A DNA stretch of 32,449 nt from Phycisphaerales bacterium (lineage in GTDB: Bacteria; Planctomycetota; Phycisphaerae; Phycisphaerales; UBA1924): NCBI GenBank assembly GCA_947459215.1, contig CANHCQ010000033.1:1-32449 (forward strand), written 5' to 3'. Made by a program: the position numbers and the translations under genes. The stretch's first letter is position 1. The number at the start of each line of letters is the position of its first letter. This document shows, in pieces, positions 1-7,192 of the stretch. The notes beneath the pieces are model-generated. The model searched no databases, was not told the origin of the DNA, and worked only from the letters and a program-made list of their open reading frames with translations.

Positions 1-103
1 CGACAAAGACCGGGCCGGGATCGAGCTCTCCCACGGCGTGCGACGCCGGAGGACGAAAGATCTCGCGGCCCAGAGGCTGCGCGAGCCGCCAACGACGGCT
101 CAT
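1..103 (-). CDS. possible N-terminal end of an unidentified protein (runs off left edge)
   Basis: A minus-strand frame opens with ATG at 101-103 and stays open to the window edge (34 codons, beginning MSRRWRLAQPLGREIF). It lies downstream of the SDR gene on the same strand. I recognise no family, there is no clear Shine-Dalgarno site, and a plus-strand frame over the same bases is also open up to a TGA near 125. The call rests only on frame openness and orientation. Confidence 0.25.
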   Translation of the reverse strand, partial: MSRRWRLAQPLGREIFRPPASHAVGELDPGPVFV

Positions 104-120
104 GTTCAGGATACAAGGAC

Positions 121-143
121 GACTTGAGGCTTTGCCTCAAGTC
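121..143. repeat. perfect hairpin, 10-bp stem, 3-nt loop
   Basis: The arms 121-130 (GACTTGAGGC) and 134-143 are exact reverse complements around a TTT loop. There is no T-run on either side, so it is not a classical intrinsic terminator. It sits between the SDR gene and whatever lies off the left edge, in a 200-base stretch with no other gene signal. Confidence 0.6.
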
Positions 144-227
144 AGGTGAGGGGACAGCGGGTACCTGAACACAACAAATACCCGGACGCCGAACACCCCT
201 CCCCGGTCTCGCCAAGCCTCGACCACC

Positions 228-253
228 CCTCCCCGCTTCGCGGGGCGGGGAGG
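228..253. terminator. GC-rich stem-loop downstream of the SDR gene
   Basis: CCTCCCCGC (228-236) pairs perfectly with GCGGGGAGG (245-253). A shorter alternative stem uses 231-236 and 240-245. It lies about 50 bases beyond the stop of the minus-strand SDR gene and may end its transcript, although no U-tract follows. A direct repeat of CACCCCTCCCCG lies at about 194-205 and 224-235. Confidence 0.4.
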
Positions 254-303
254 CGCGAAACGACGTTCCTTCGGAATAACTCCGATCCCGCTTCAACTCC
301 CAC

Positions 304-1131
304 TCACGGATACTCCTGCCTCGTCGGCCGGATCAACGCATCACTCAGATGCACGTGCGACGGCTGGCTCACCACGAACGCCACCAACCTCGCAATATCC
401 TGCGGCATCAGCATCGGGCCGAACTTCTCGACCATCGACTCGTACCACGCCGTGGTGTAGCCCGCGACGCCCTGGAACTCGCTAGTGACAAACGCCGGTT
501 CGATGAGCGTCACGCGGATGCCCTTGGGGCCCAGTTCGCGCCGCGTTCCCTCGGCCAGCGTCTGGATCGCGGCCTTGGTCGCGGAGTAGAAGCTCGAGAA
601 AGGCGAGACGTGCCGCCCCACCACCGAGCCGAGGATCACGATATCGCGCGGCGCCTTCAGCCAGGCGTGCTTCTCCGGGTCGTGCCCGATCGCGCTGTCA
701 GGCTGCATCGCCAGCATCCGCTTGCCCGCGGCACGGATCATCCGCGACGCGGCCACGATGTTGGTGCGGATCATGTCGTCCCACTGCGATTCGTCGGAGG
801 TGATCGCCGTCCCGCCCAAGCCGCGGCCTGCGTTGATGACGACCAGATCCGCGTCGCGCAATCCGCCAGCCGGCTTGCCGGTGCCGCCGAAGGTGTCGCG
901 GGCGGTGTTGAGCATCGTTTCGATGACCGCGCTCTCTGCGCAGTCACCGGCCGCGATCGCGACGTCTTCATCGCCTAGTTCTTGGCGGATCGCTTCCAGC
1001 CTCTCGCGACGACGAGCGTTCAGCACTACCGGGCAGCCGTGCGAGACCAGCTCGCGAGCGATCGCTTCGCCGATTCCCGCGGAGGCACCCGTCACAACAC
1101 CGACGCGACCACGCAACAGATTGCTGCTCAT
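304..1131 (-). CDS. short-chain dehydrogenase/reductase (SDR)
   Basis: This is a 275-residue classical SDR, a cytosolic NAD(P)-dependent oxidoreductase of unknown substrate. Near the N-terminus the nucleotide-binding motif TGASAGIGEA is visible. It is followed by the D-x-V-I-N-A-G segment (LVVINAGRG), an ILGSVVGR strand carrying the catalytic serine region, and the active-site FYSATKAA (Tyr and Lys four apart). The following IRVTLIEPAFV segment is also typical. ATG at 1129-1131 puts the Rossmann motif at its usual distance from the start; an open frame continues upstream to 1905 but that is the antisense of nfo. The gene is divergent from nfo with only 27 bases between the annotated starts. 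No clear Shine-Dalgarno site precedes it, so it could be nearly leaderless. Confidence 0.9.
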   Translation of the reverse strand: MSSNLLRGRVGVVTGASAGIGEAIARELVSHGCPVVLNARRRERLEAIRQELGDEDVAIAAGDCAESAVIETMLNTARDTFGGTGKPAGGLRDADLVVINAGRGLGGTAITSDESQWDDMIRTNIVAASRMIRAAGKRMLAMQPDSAIGHDPEKHAWLKAPRDIVILGSVVGRHVSPFSSFYSATKAAIQTLAEGTRRELGPKGIRVTLIEPAFVTSEFQGVAGYTTAWYESMVEKFGPMLMPQDIARLVAFVVSQPSHVHLSDALIRPTRQEYP

Positions 1132-1147
1132 GTCGCATCGTAGCGAC
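1132..1147. promoter_or_regulatory. inverted repeat between divergent SDR and nfo genes
   Basis: GTCGC (1132-1136) and GCGAC (1143-1147) flank a 6-base spacer that reads TACGAT, a -10-like hexamer, on the minus strand. It occupies most of the 27 bases between the two divergent starts. It could be an operator shared by both genes, but the arms are short and chance is possible. Confidence 0.3.
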
Positions 1148-1158
1148 GGACGCCCGCG

Positions 1159-2343
1159 ATGCCCCGCATCACACCCGCGACCCACTGCGTAGCCTTCGAC
1201 ATGTTCGGCTCCCATCTCTCGATCTCTGGTTCGATGGTGAACGCATTGACCGAGGCGGTCGAGCTGGGCATGGACACCGTCCAGGTCTTCACCAAAAACC
1301 AGCAGCAGTGGCACACCAAGCCGCTCGACGACGGCATGACGCGTGAGTGGCTCAGCGAACTCACCCGCCTCGGCTGGACCGACCGTGTTGTGAGCCACGC
1401 CGGCTATCTCTCCAACCTCGCGACGCCCGACGATGCACTCTGGCACAAGAGCATCGACCTCATGACCATCGAGATCGAACGCTGCGAGGCGCTGTCGATC
1501 CCCTTCCTCGTCCACCACCCCGGCGCGTTCACCACTTCCTCGCGCGAGCAGGGCATCGAGCGCATCGCGCTCGCCTACCAAGGCCTTCTCACCCGCACCA
1601 AGGGCATGCGCACCATCCTCTGCCTCGAGGGCACCGTCGGTGCCGGCTCCCAGCTCGGCGGCACGTTCGAAGAACTCGCCGCCGTCCGCGCCCGCGCCAT
1701 CAACCTCACCGGCGCGCCCGAGCGCATCGGCTACTGCCTCGACACCTGCCACATGCACGCCGCCGGCTACGACATGCGCACCCGCGCGAGCGCCAACGCC
1801 GCACTCGAACGCTTCGACTCCATCTGCGGCCTCTCGAACCTCAAAGCCTTCCACATCAACGACTCCAAAGGCCCCTGCGGCTCCCACCTCGATCGCCACG
1901 ACCACATCGGCAAGGGCACCATCGGCGGCTCTCTCCCCGACCCCACGCCCGAGGCTCTACGCGATTGCGGATTTGCAGCGATCGTGAACCATCCCCGCCT
2001 TCGCGACGTACCCAAACTCCTCGAGACCCCCAAGGGCGACGACCCCGACGGCCGCCCATGGGACAGCATCAACCTGCACATGCTCCGCTCGTTGATCGAC
2101 GGCTCAGCCAAGCTCCCAGTGCCCCAACCGACCCAAAGCCCCGCCCGTACCCGGCCGCGCAACGAAACCAAGCTCGCAAAGAAAACACCCTCGCCTTCCA
2201 AGTCCGGCAAGAAACCAGCCTTACCCAAGACATCCTCCAAGAAGAAACCCGCGGCCAGTCCGACACGAACGGTCGCCCGAACGCCCTCGACCGCCAAAAA
2301 TCAAACAAAGTCCGAAAAGTCGAGGTCCAGAAGGCCCCGGTAA
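1159..2343 (+). CDS. nfo: endonuclease IV (AP endonuclease) with basic C-terminal tail
   Basis: This enzyme cleaves DNA 5' to abasic sites in base-excision repair, using a three-zinc centre. All nine metal-ligand positions of the family can be matched: His80 (VSHAGY), His119/120 (HHPGAF), Glu157 (LEGTVGAGSQLGG), Asp195 and His198 (LDTCHMHAAGYD), His232 (HIND), Asp245 and His247 (DRHDHIG) and Glu289 (LLETP). The TIM-barrel core ends near residue 316. The last ~75 residues are a Lys/Ser/Pro-rich, strongly basic tail absent from standard Nfo (~280 aa), possibly for DNA contact. The start is uncertain: ATG 1159 gives 394 aa, while ATG 1201 (MFGSHLSISG) matches the usual family N-terminus better; neither has a good Shine-Dalgarno site. 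The TPR gene follows 20 bases downstream. Confidence 0.92.
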   Translation: MPRITPATHCVAFDMFGSHLSISGSMVNALTEAVELGMDTVQVFTKNQQQWHTKPLDDGMTREWLSELTRLGWTDRVVSHAGYLSNLATPDDALWHKSIDLMTIEIERCEALSIPFLVHHPGAFTTSSREQGIERIALAYQGLLTRTKGMRTILCLEGTVGAGSQLGGTFEELAAVRARAINLTGAPERIGYCLDTCHMHAAGYDMRTRASANAALERFDSICGLSNLKAFHINDSKGPCGSHLDRHDHIGKGTIGGSLPDPTPEALRDCGFAAIVNHPRLRDVPKLLETPKGDDPDGRPWDSINLHMLRSLIDGSAKLPVPQPTQSPARTRPRNETKLAKKTPSPSKSGKKPALPKTSSKKKPAASPTRTVARTPSTAKNQTKSEKSRSRRPR

Positions 2344-2363
2344 ACAGCCGATCCAAGGAAGTC

Positions 2364-3431
2364 ATGACTACCAAGACCCGCACCTCTCTTCAACACACCC
2401 TGGCATTCGGCACCGTCGCCGCGGGCTCCGTTCTGGCCTGTTCTTTGTTGGTCGGCTGCGCGGGTGGCGGCGGCAACAGCCGTCCGGCCGGCAACGCCGA
2501 GACCAGCCGCGCCGTGAACGACGTGCCCGACGCTCCGCGCACCAAGCAGACCGTCGCCGACCAGGCGCTCGACCGCGCCCAGAAGCTGCTCGCACAGGGC
2601 ATGAAGCGTCCCGCGCTTGTCGAGTTCGAGCGCGCCATCGAGAACAACCCCAGCCTCCCCAGCGCGTACATGGGCGCTGCCGAGATCTACCGCGAGCAGG
2701 GTGATTACGAGTCTGCCGCCGTTCGCTTCGGTCAGGCGGCCGACCTGATGCCGCAAGACTTCGAGCCCCGCTACAAGCAGGGCCTCATGCTGCAACTGCT
2801 CAACCGCCTGCACGAAGCGGTGAAGGCGTACATCAAGGCGCTCGAGATCAACCCCAACGACTTCGAGGCCAACCTCAACGTCGCGACGGCGTACCTGCAA
2901 CTCGGCGAAGCCAGCAGCGCACTGCCCTTCGCTCAGCGCTCGGTGCAGATCAACCCCAAGAGCGGCCCCGCCCACGCCAACCTCGGCTCCATCTACAGCA
3001 CCCTCAACCGCCACCAGGACGCGGTGAACGAGTATCGCCAGGCGCTCGAGCTCGTCGAGCTCTCTCCGCCGCTCTTGCTCAACCTCGCCAACAGCCTCGG
3101 CAAGATCGGGCGCTTCGACGAGATGCTCAACACCTTGAACCAGGTGATCCGCATCCAGCCCTCCGCCGCGGCGTACGAACGCACCGGCTTCGCCCACTTC
3201 CGCCTCAGCCGCTTCGACGAGGCCCTCAAGGCCTTCCGCACCTCCGTCGAGATCGACCCCAACTACGCCCCCGGCCACACCGGCATCGGCGTCTGCCTGC
3301 TCAACGAGTACGAGTTCGCCAAGCGGGCCAACGACGACTTCCGCTCCGAGGGCCTCAAGCACCTGCGCCTCAGCGTGCAGCTCGATCCGCGCCAGAATCA
3401 GGTCATCGACCTGATCAACCGGTACCGCTGA
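2364..3431 (+). CDS. TPR-repeat lipoprotein
   Basis: This 355-residue protein probably acts as a protein-protein interaction scaffold anchored to a membrane. ATG 2364 is preceded by AAGGAAG (2355-2361). The N-terminus is a signal peptide with lipobox LVGC (Cys32), followed by a Gly-rich linker. From about residue 60 to the end the sequence is a run of ~34-residue tetratricopeptide repeats with typical positions (A-x-x-x-x-G, ALEINP, YA/YE, FD/YxxA), roughly eight units. It lies just downstream of nfo and 56 bases before citrate synthase. TPR lipoproteins occur in pilus and outer-membrane assembly, but nothing here fixes a specific role. The upstream continuation of this frame is the shadow of nfo. 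Confidence 0.85.
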   Translation: MTTKTRTSLQHTLAFGTVAAGSVLACSLLVGCAGGGGNSRPAGNAETSRAVNDVPDAPRTKQTVADQALDRAQKLLAQGMKRPALVEFERAIENNPSLPSAYMGAAEIYREQGDYESAAVRFGQAADLMPQDFEPRYKQGLMLQLLNRLHEAVKAYIKALEINPNDFEANLNVATAYLQLGEASSALPFAQRSVQINPKSGPAHANLGSIYSTLNRHQDAVNEYRQALELVELSPPLLLNLANSLGKIGRFDEMLNTLNQVIRIQPSAAAYERTGFAHFRLSRFDEALKAFRTSVEIDPNYAPGHTGIGVCLLNEYEFAKRANDDFRSEGLKHLRLSVQLDPRQNQVIDLINRYR

Positions 3432-3487
3432 CCCCGCCGAGTTCCCAGAGCTTCTCCTATGCTCCCTTTCCACACGAAAGGGCACGC

Positions 3488-4651
3488 ATGTCCACATCTT
3501 CCGAAGCATTCGCCAAGGGCCTCGAAGGCGTCGTCGCCGGTGAAACCAGCATCTGCTCCATCGAGCAGGGCGGCCTGTTCTACCGCGGCTACGAAATCCA
3601 CGACCTTTCCGAGCACGCCACCTTCGAAGAAATCGCCCACGTGCTCCTCGTCGGCCACAAGCCCAGCGCCAGCGAGCTCGCCGCCTTCAAGGCCGAACTC
3701 GTCGCCGAGCGCCCCCTGCCCGCCCCGATCGTGGACTTCCTCAAGTCCGCCGGCCCGTGGCTGAAGACCGGCCACGCGGTGCCCATGGACGTGCTTCGCA
3801 CCGCCGTCTCTATCCTCGGCCACCTCGACAAGGACTGCCAGGACAACTCCGGAGCCGCCAACCTCCGCAAGGCCAAGCGCCTGCTCGCCAAGACCCCGAC
3901 CATCATCGGGCACATGCAGAACATCATCGATGGCAAGCCCATCGTCGGCCAGGAGAAGGGCGGCGACCCCAGCCTCGACCACGCCGCCAACCTGCTCTAC
4001 ATGATGACCGGCACCAAGCCGCCCGCCGAGTACGCCCGCTGCATCGACGTCTCGCTCATCCTCTACGCCGAGCACGACTTCAACGCCAGCACCTTCACCG
4101 CCCGCTGCATCGCCGGCACCCTCAGCGACATGCACGGCGCCGTCACCGGCGGCATCGCCGCCCTCAAGGGCCCGCTCCACGGCGGCGCCAACGAGGCCGC
4201 CATGGAAATGCTCAAAGAGATCCGCACCTTCATCGAAGGCGGCAAGGGCTCGATCGAAGACTTCATGAAGAAGGCCTACGCCGAGAAACGCAAGCTCATG
4301 GGCTTCGGCCACCGCGTCTACAAGAACGGCGACCACCGCGCCCCCATCCTCGGCAAGCTCGGCCGCGCCATCGCCGCCAAGCAGGGCCCCAGCCAGCTCA
4401 AGTGGTTCGAGATCGGCGACGAAGTCCAGCGCATCATGCTCCGCGACAAGAACATCCACCCCAACGTGGACTTCCCCTGCGGCATGACGTACTTCGTCAT
4501 GGGCATCCCCGTCCCCCAGTACACCCCCATCTTCGTCGCCGCCCGCATGAGCGGCTGGTGCGCCCACGTCATCGAACAGCACGCCAACAACCGCATCATC
4601 CGCCCGCTCAGCCTCTACACCGGGGCCCCCGTGCGGAAGTGGAATGGGTGA
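3488..4651 (+). CDS. gltA: citrate synthase
   Basis: It condenses oxaloacetate with acetyl-CoA at the entry of the TCA cycle in the cytosol. At 387 aa it is the short (type I-like) bacterial form. The three catalytic residues are visible: His231 (GPLHGGANE), His275 (GFGHRVYKNGDHR) and Asp328 (NVDFPCG). The late conserved stretch GWCAHVIEQ and the Arg-containing NNRIIRPLSLYTG are also present. ATG 3488 follows AAAGGG (3477-3482) at five bases. 2-Methylcitrate synthase is a close paralogue that cannot be excluded, but there are no prp genes nearby. Codon use is strongly C-ending, as in a highly expressed gene. An octamer-repeat hairpin array begins one or two bases after the stop. Confidence 0.93.
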   Translation: MSTSSEAFAKGLEGVVAGETSICSIEQGGLFYRGYEIHDLSEHATFEEIAHVLLVGHKPSASELAAFKAELVAERPLPAPIVDFLKSAGPWLKTGHAVPMDVLRTAVSILGHLDKDCQDNSGAANLRKAKRLLAKTPTIIGHMQNIIDGKPIVGQEKGGDPSLDHAANLLYMMTGTKPPAEYARCIDVSLILYAEHDFNASTFTARCIAGTLSDMHGAVTGGIAALKGPLHGGANEAAMEMLKEIRTFIEGGKGSIEDFMKKAYAEKRKLMGFGHRVYKNGDHRAPILGKLGRAIAAKQGPSQLKWFEIGDEVQRIMLRDKNIHPNVDFPCGMTYFVMGIPVPQYTPIFVAARMSGWCAHVIEQHANNRIIRPLSLYTGAPVRKWNG

Positions 4652-4652
4652 G

Positions 4653-4778
4653 GAAAAGCTCAAAGCAGCAAAGCGATAAAGCAGCAAATAGAGGCGTGCC
4701 GCCGCAGCACGGTTTCACCCCGCCCGCTTGTCGTTTGCCTTGATTTGCTGCTTTGAGCTTTACCGCTTTGAGTTTTCC
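4653..4778. repeat. octamer-repeat inverted array A (3' of citrate synthase)
   Basis: The left arm, 4653-4692, is five tandem 8-base units with consensus NAAAGCNN. The right arm, about 4741-4778, carries the same kind of unit on the opposite strand. Within the arms 4655-4672 and 4744-4761 are an exact 18-bp inverted repeat. The array starts directly after the citrate synthase stop and could form a long hairpin in the 3' UTR. Confidence 0.75.
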
Positions 4779-4806
4779 CCTCCCCTCAGCCGACATACCC
4801 TCCATC

Positions 4807-5124
4807 GTGACCTCCTCCACCCGCAACTTCATGGAGCGGATCCGCCTCAAGGCGATGGCCGTCGTGCTGGCCGTCATCGTCGCCGCGGTGGGCGTGATCG
4901 CCTGGAGCACGCTCCCGGCCTGGCCGGTGATCGGCGTCGGCGTCGCGGTTGTCGCGGTCGCGCTCAACGCCATCGGCTCACGACTCGAACGCGCCGTCTG
5001 CTACAGCTGCGGCCAGTCGCTCGACGGACAGCCCGTCGGCGAACGCGGCAGCATCTGCCCCGGCTGCGGCTCGATCAATCAGCCCTTCCTCGCCAGGCGC
5101 GAGTCCGATTCCAAGCAGGCCTGA
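4807..5124 (+). CDS. two-TM membrane protein with C-terminal zinc ribbon
   Basis: This 105-residue protein has two adjacent hydrophobic segments (about residues 16-34 and 38-56 from the GTG start) and a cytoplasm-like tail with two CxxC knuckles, CYSCGQSL and CPGCGS, about 22 residues apart. This is a rubredoxin-type zinc-ribbon arrangement. The function is not known. GTG 4807 or ATG 4831 are the plausible starts; a more upstream ATG (4753) lies inside the octamer array and would encode repeat sequence. It converges on mnmA with 12 bases between stops. It is comparable in layout to the broken zinc-ribbon gene at 18.9-19.4 kb. Confidence 0.7.
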   Translation: MTSSTRNFMERIRLKAMAVVLAVIVAAVGVIAWSTLPAWPVIGVGVAVVAVALNAIGSRLERAVCYSCGQSLDGQPVGERGSICPGCGSINQPFLARRESDSKQA

Positions 5125-5136
5125 CCACGCCTCGCC

Positions 5137-6381
5137 TCAGTCCTTCGCCACCGCCGCGATCCACCCGCCCCCCAGCACCAACTCGGGCCGCGTCCTGTCA
5201 TAAAGCACGATCGCCTGCCCCGGCGTCACCGCCTGCTGCGGCTCATCGAATCGCACCTCAAACGCACCGCGCCGCCCCGACGGCACCGTCCCCGGCGTCG
5301 TGTCCTCCACGATCCGCACCCGCGCCCCCACCGCGTCGGTGTTGTACCGATACTTCGCACAAACCGGCGTCCACGAGCCATCGCCGATCCCATTCGCCCG
5401 TGGATCGACCAGCCAGTTCGCCTCGTTCGCCACGCACGACACACAGTCGAGAAGCTCCTTCGGCCCGACCGTGACCGTGTTGGCCTCGACGTTCTTCGAC
5501 ACCACATACACCGGATACCCAAGCGCAATGTTCAGCCCGCGCCGCTGACCGATCGTGAACCGATGCTGCCCCGTGTGCGTGCCGACAACCTTGCCCGTCG
5601 CGTCCACAAACGCACCCTCACGCGCCAGCGTCGGATCACGCCGCTCCAACATCCCCGCGTAGTCGTTGTCGGGAACGAAGCAGATCTCCTGGCTGTCCGG
5701 CTTATCGAACACCGGTAGACCCAGCTCGCGCGCTGCTTCCCGCACCCGCGGCTTCTCCATCCCGCCGATCGGCAGCATCATCGCGTTCAGCCGCTCACGC
5801 GGCGCACCGAACAGCACGTACGACTGGTCCTTGTCCGCATCGACGCCCCGCAAGAGCGTCGCACGCCCATCGTCGCCCCGTCCGATCCGCGCGTAGTGCC
5901 CGCTTGCCACGAAATCCGCACCGATCTGCTGCGCGTACTCGTGCAACTTGCCGAACTTCAGCCAGTCGTTGCAACGCACGCACGGATTGGGCGTCCGTCC
6001 CGCGGCGTACTCGCCCGCGAAGTAATCGACGATCCTGCCAAAGTCCTTCTTGAAATTGCACACATAGAACGGCACGCCGAGCAACGCCGCCACCGCACGC
6101 GCGTCCGCCGCATCGTTGATCGAGCAACACCCCTGATGCCCGATCCGAACCGTGCGCCCCTGGCCCGCCTTCGTTGGAGCCGGACACGCCGCCGCCTGCT
6201 CATACGGCACCATCTCGTCGATGGTCTCACCCGGCGATCCCAGCCGCATGAAGCAGCCGACAACCTCATACCCCTCACGCTGCAACAACGCCGCGGCGAC
6301 GGACGAATCCACGCCGCCGGACATCGCGACCAGCACCTTGCCCTTGCGCGAAACGGAGTTGTTCGTGCCAGCGTCGATCAC
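5137..6381 (-). CDS. mnmA: tRNA-specific 2-thiouridylase
   Basis: MnmA thiolates U34 of tRNA-Lys, -Glu and -Gln at the wobble position, using ATP and relayed sulfur. The P-loop AMSGGVDSSVAA lies near residue 19, the nucleophile cysteine in TPNPCVRCN and the second catalytic cysteine in QEICFVPD. FTIGQRRGL and the C-terminal beta-barrel end the protein (414 aa). After CFMRLGSP there is an insertion of ~45 residues rich in Pro and Ala. It ends in GHQGCCSINDAADA, with an extra Cys pair; this longer form is not in E. coli MnmA. The start is GTG at 6379-6381. The gene is last in the flagellar-strand series, 75 bases after flgH. Confidence 0.92.
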   Translation of the reverse strand: MIDAGTNNSVSRKGKVLVAMSGGVDSSVAAALLQREGYEVVGCFMRLGSPGETIDEMVPYEQAAACPAPTKAGQGRTVRIGHQGCCSINDAADARAVAALLGVPFYVCNFKKDFGRIVDYFAGEYAAGRTPNPCVRCNDWLKFGKLHEYAQQIGADFVASGHYARIGRGDDGRATLLRGVDADKDQSYVLFGAPRERLNAMMLPIGGMEKPRVREAARELGLPVFDKPDSQEICFVPDNDYAGMLERRDPTLAREGAFVDATGKVVGTHTGQHRFTIGQRRGLNIALGYPVYVVSKNVEANTVTVGPKELLDCVSCVANEANWLVDPRANGIGDGSWTPVCAKYRYNTDAVGARVRIVEDTTPGTVPSGRRGAFEVRFDEPQQAVTPGQAIVLYDRTRPELVLGGGWIAAVAKD

Positions 6382-6408
6382 GCGAGATCGTAGGGAAACG
6401 GCCGCGTG

Positions 6409-6456
6409 TCACACCATCACCCGTTCACCCGCTCCCCCTCCCCACCCCCTCATCCC
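6409..6456 (-). repeat. octamer-repeat array E, exactly abutting the flgH stop
   Basis: Six consecutive 8-base units fill 6409-6416, 6417-6424, 6425-6432, 6433-6440, 6441-6448 and 6449-6456. The next base begins the flgH stop codon (6457-6459). Read on the minus strand the best units fit NNGGGTGA, and the units nearest flgH are degenerate G-rich. There is no inverted second arm. It lies between flgH and mnmA on the same strand. Confidence 0.55.
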
Positions 6457-7140
6457 CTAGAACCCAAACACCGTATCAAACAACCGTGGCACCCACCCCT
6501 TCTTCGATGCGTCCCGCACCTGACCCTCGTTCTTCGAAGACACCGTCAAGTCCGCCAACTGGCTCGAGAGCACCGTGTTGCTCGTGGTCACATCCTCCGT
6601 GCGGCAGTTGCCCGCCAGCAGGATCGTCGTGATCTCCTCGTCCTTCGTGATCGTCTTCTTGGCCTCCAGCACCAGCACCCCGTTGGGCTTCACGTCGATG
6701 ATCGTCGCCGTGATCTTCGCGCTGAACTTATCGGTGCGGTCGTAGTTGCCCTTGCCCTCCCACTTGGGCTTGCCCGACACATCCAGTTCCATCAGCGGAT
6801 TGCGATCCGACGGCTGCGCCCGCGTCTCCAGCAGCGAGACCAGATCCGGAAACTTCTTCAGCGCCGCCTGGAACGACATCGTCTTCTCGCTCTTGGCGTC
6901 CGCGTCGCTGCTCGCCTTGCTCTGCTCGTCGATCAGAATCGTGATCAGGTCGTTCTTGTTGAACGCCTTGGGCTTCGGTGCCGGCACGAAGATCAGGCTC
7001 GCTTCCTGCAGCGGCTTCTGCGCAGCTTCCGGCTGCGAGTCCGGCGGCGGGGCGTCCTTCTCATCGCGCAGCAGGCTCTGCCCGCTCGCCGCAAGCGTCA
7101 CGCACGCGATCCCCATCAGCACCGCCACGCACTTCTTCAT
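6457..7140 (-). CDS. flgH: flagellar L-ring protein FlgH
   Basis: FlgH builds the outer-membrane L-ring bushing around the flagellar rod. The 227-residue product starts at MKKCVAV (ATG 7138-7140) with a short signal peptide. The family hallmarks follow: an SLLRDEK start, NDLITILIDEQSKASSDADAKSEK, the SAKITATIIDVKPNGVLVLEAKK segment and an I-x-x-LLAGNCRTEDVTTSNTVLSSQLADL block. The terminal FDTVFGF is also typical. The signal peptide lacks a convincing lipobox; the mature end appears to be Q after ASG, whereas enterobacterial FlgH is a lipoprotein. It is downstream of flgA by 52 bases, and no flgI follows. Confidence 0.9.
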   Translation of the reverse strand: MKKCVAVLMGIACVTLAASGQSLLRDEKDAPPPDSQPEAAQKPLQEASLIFVPAPKPKAFNKNDLITILIDEQSKASSDADAKSEKTMSFQAALKKFPDLVSLLETRAQPSDRNPLMELDVSGKPKWEGKGNYDRTDKFSAKITATIIDVKPNGVLVLEAKKTITKDEEITTILLAGNCRTEDVTTSNTVLSSQLADLTVSSKNEGQVRDASKKGWVPRLFDTVFGF

Positions 7141-7192
7141 ACACACGCTCCACACGGGCATCGCCCGCGATTCGAATCACCCAGACGCAACC

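Noticed and set aside
1132..1905. Minus-strand open frame continuing upstream of the SDR gene
   Set aside because: It is the antisense of nfo, low-complexity Ala/Gly/Val/Glu-rich, and the SDR motif starts normally at 1131.
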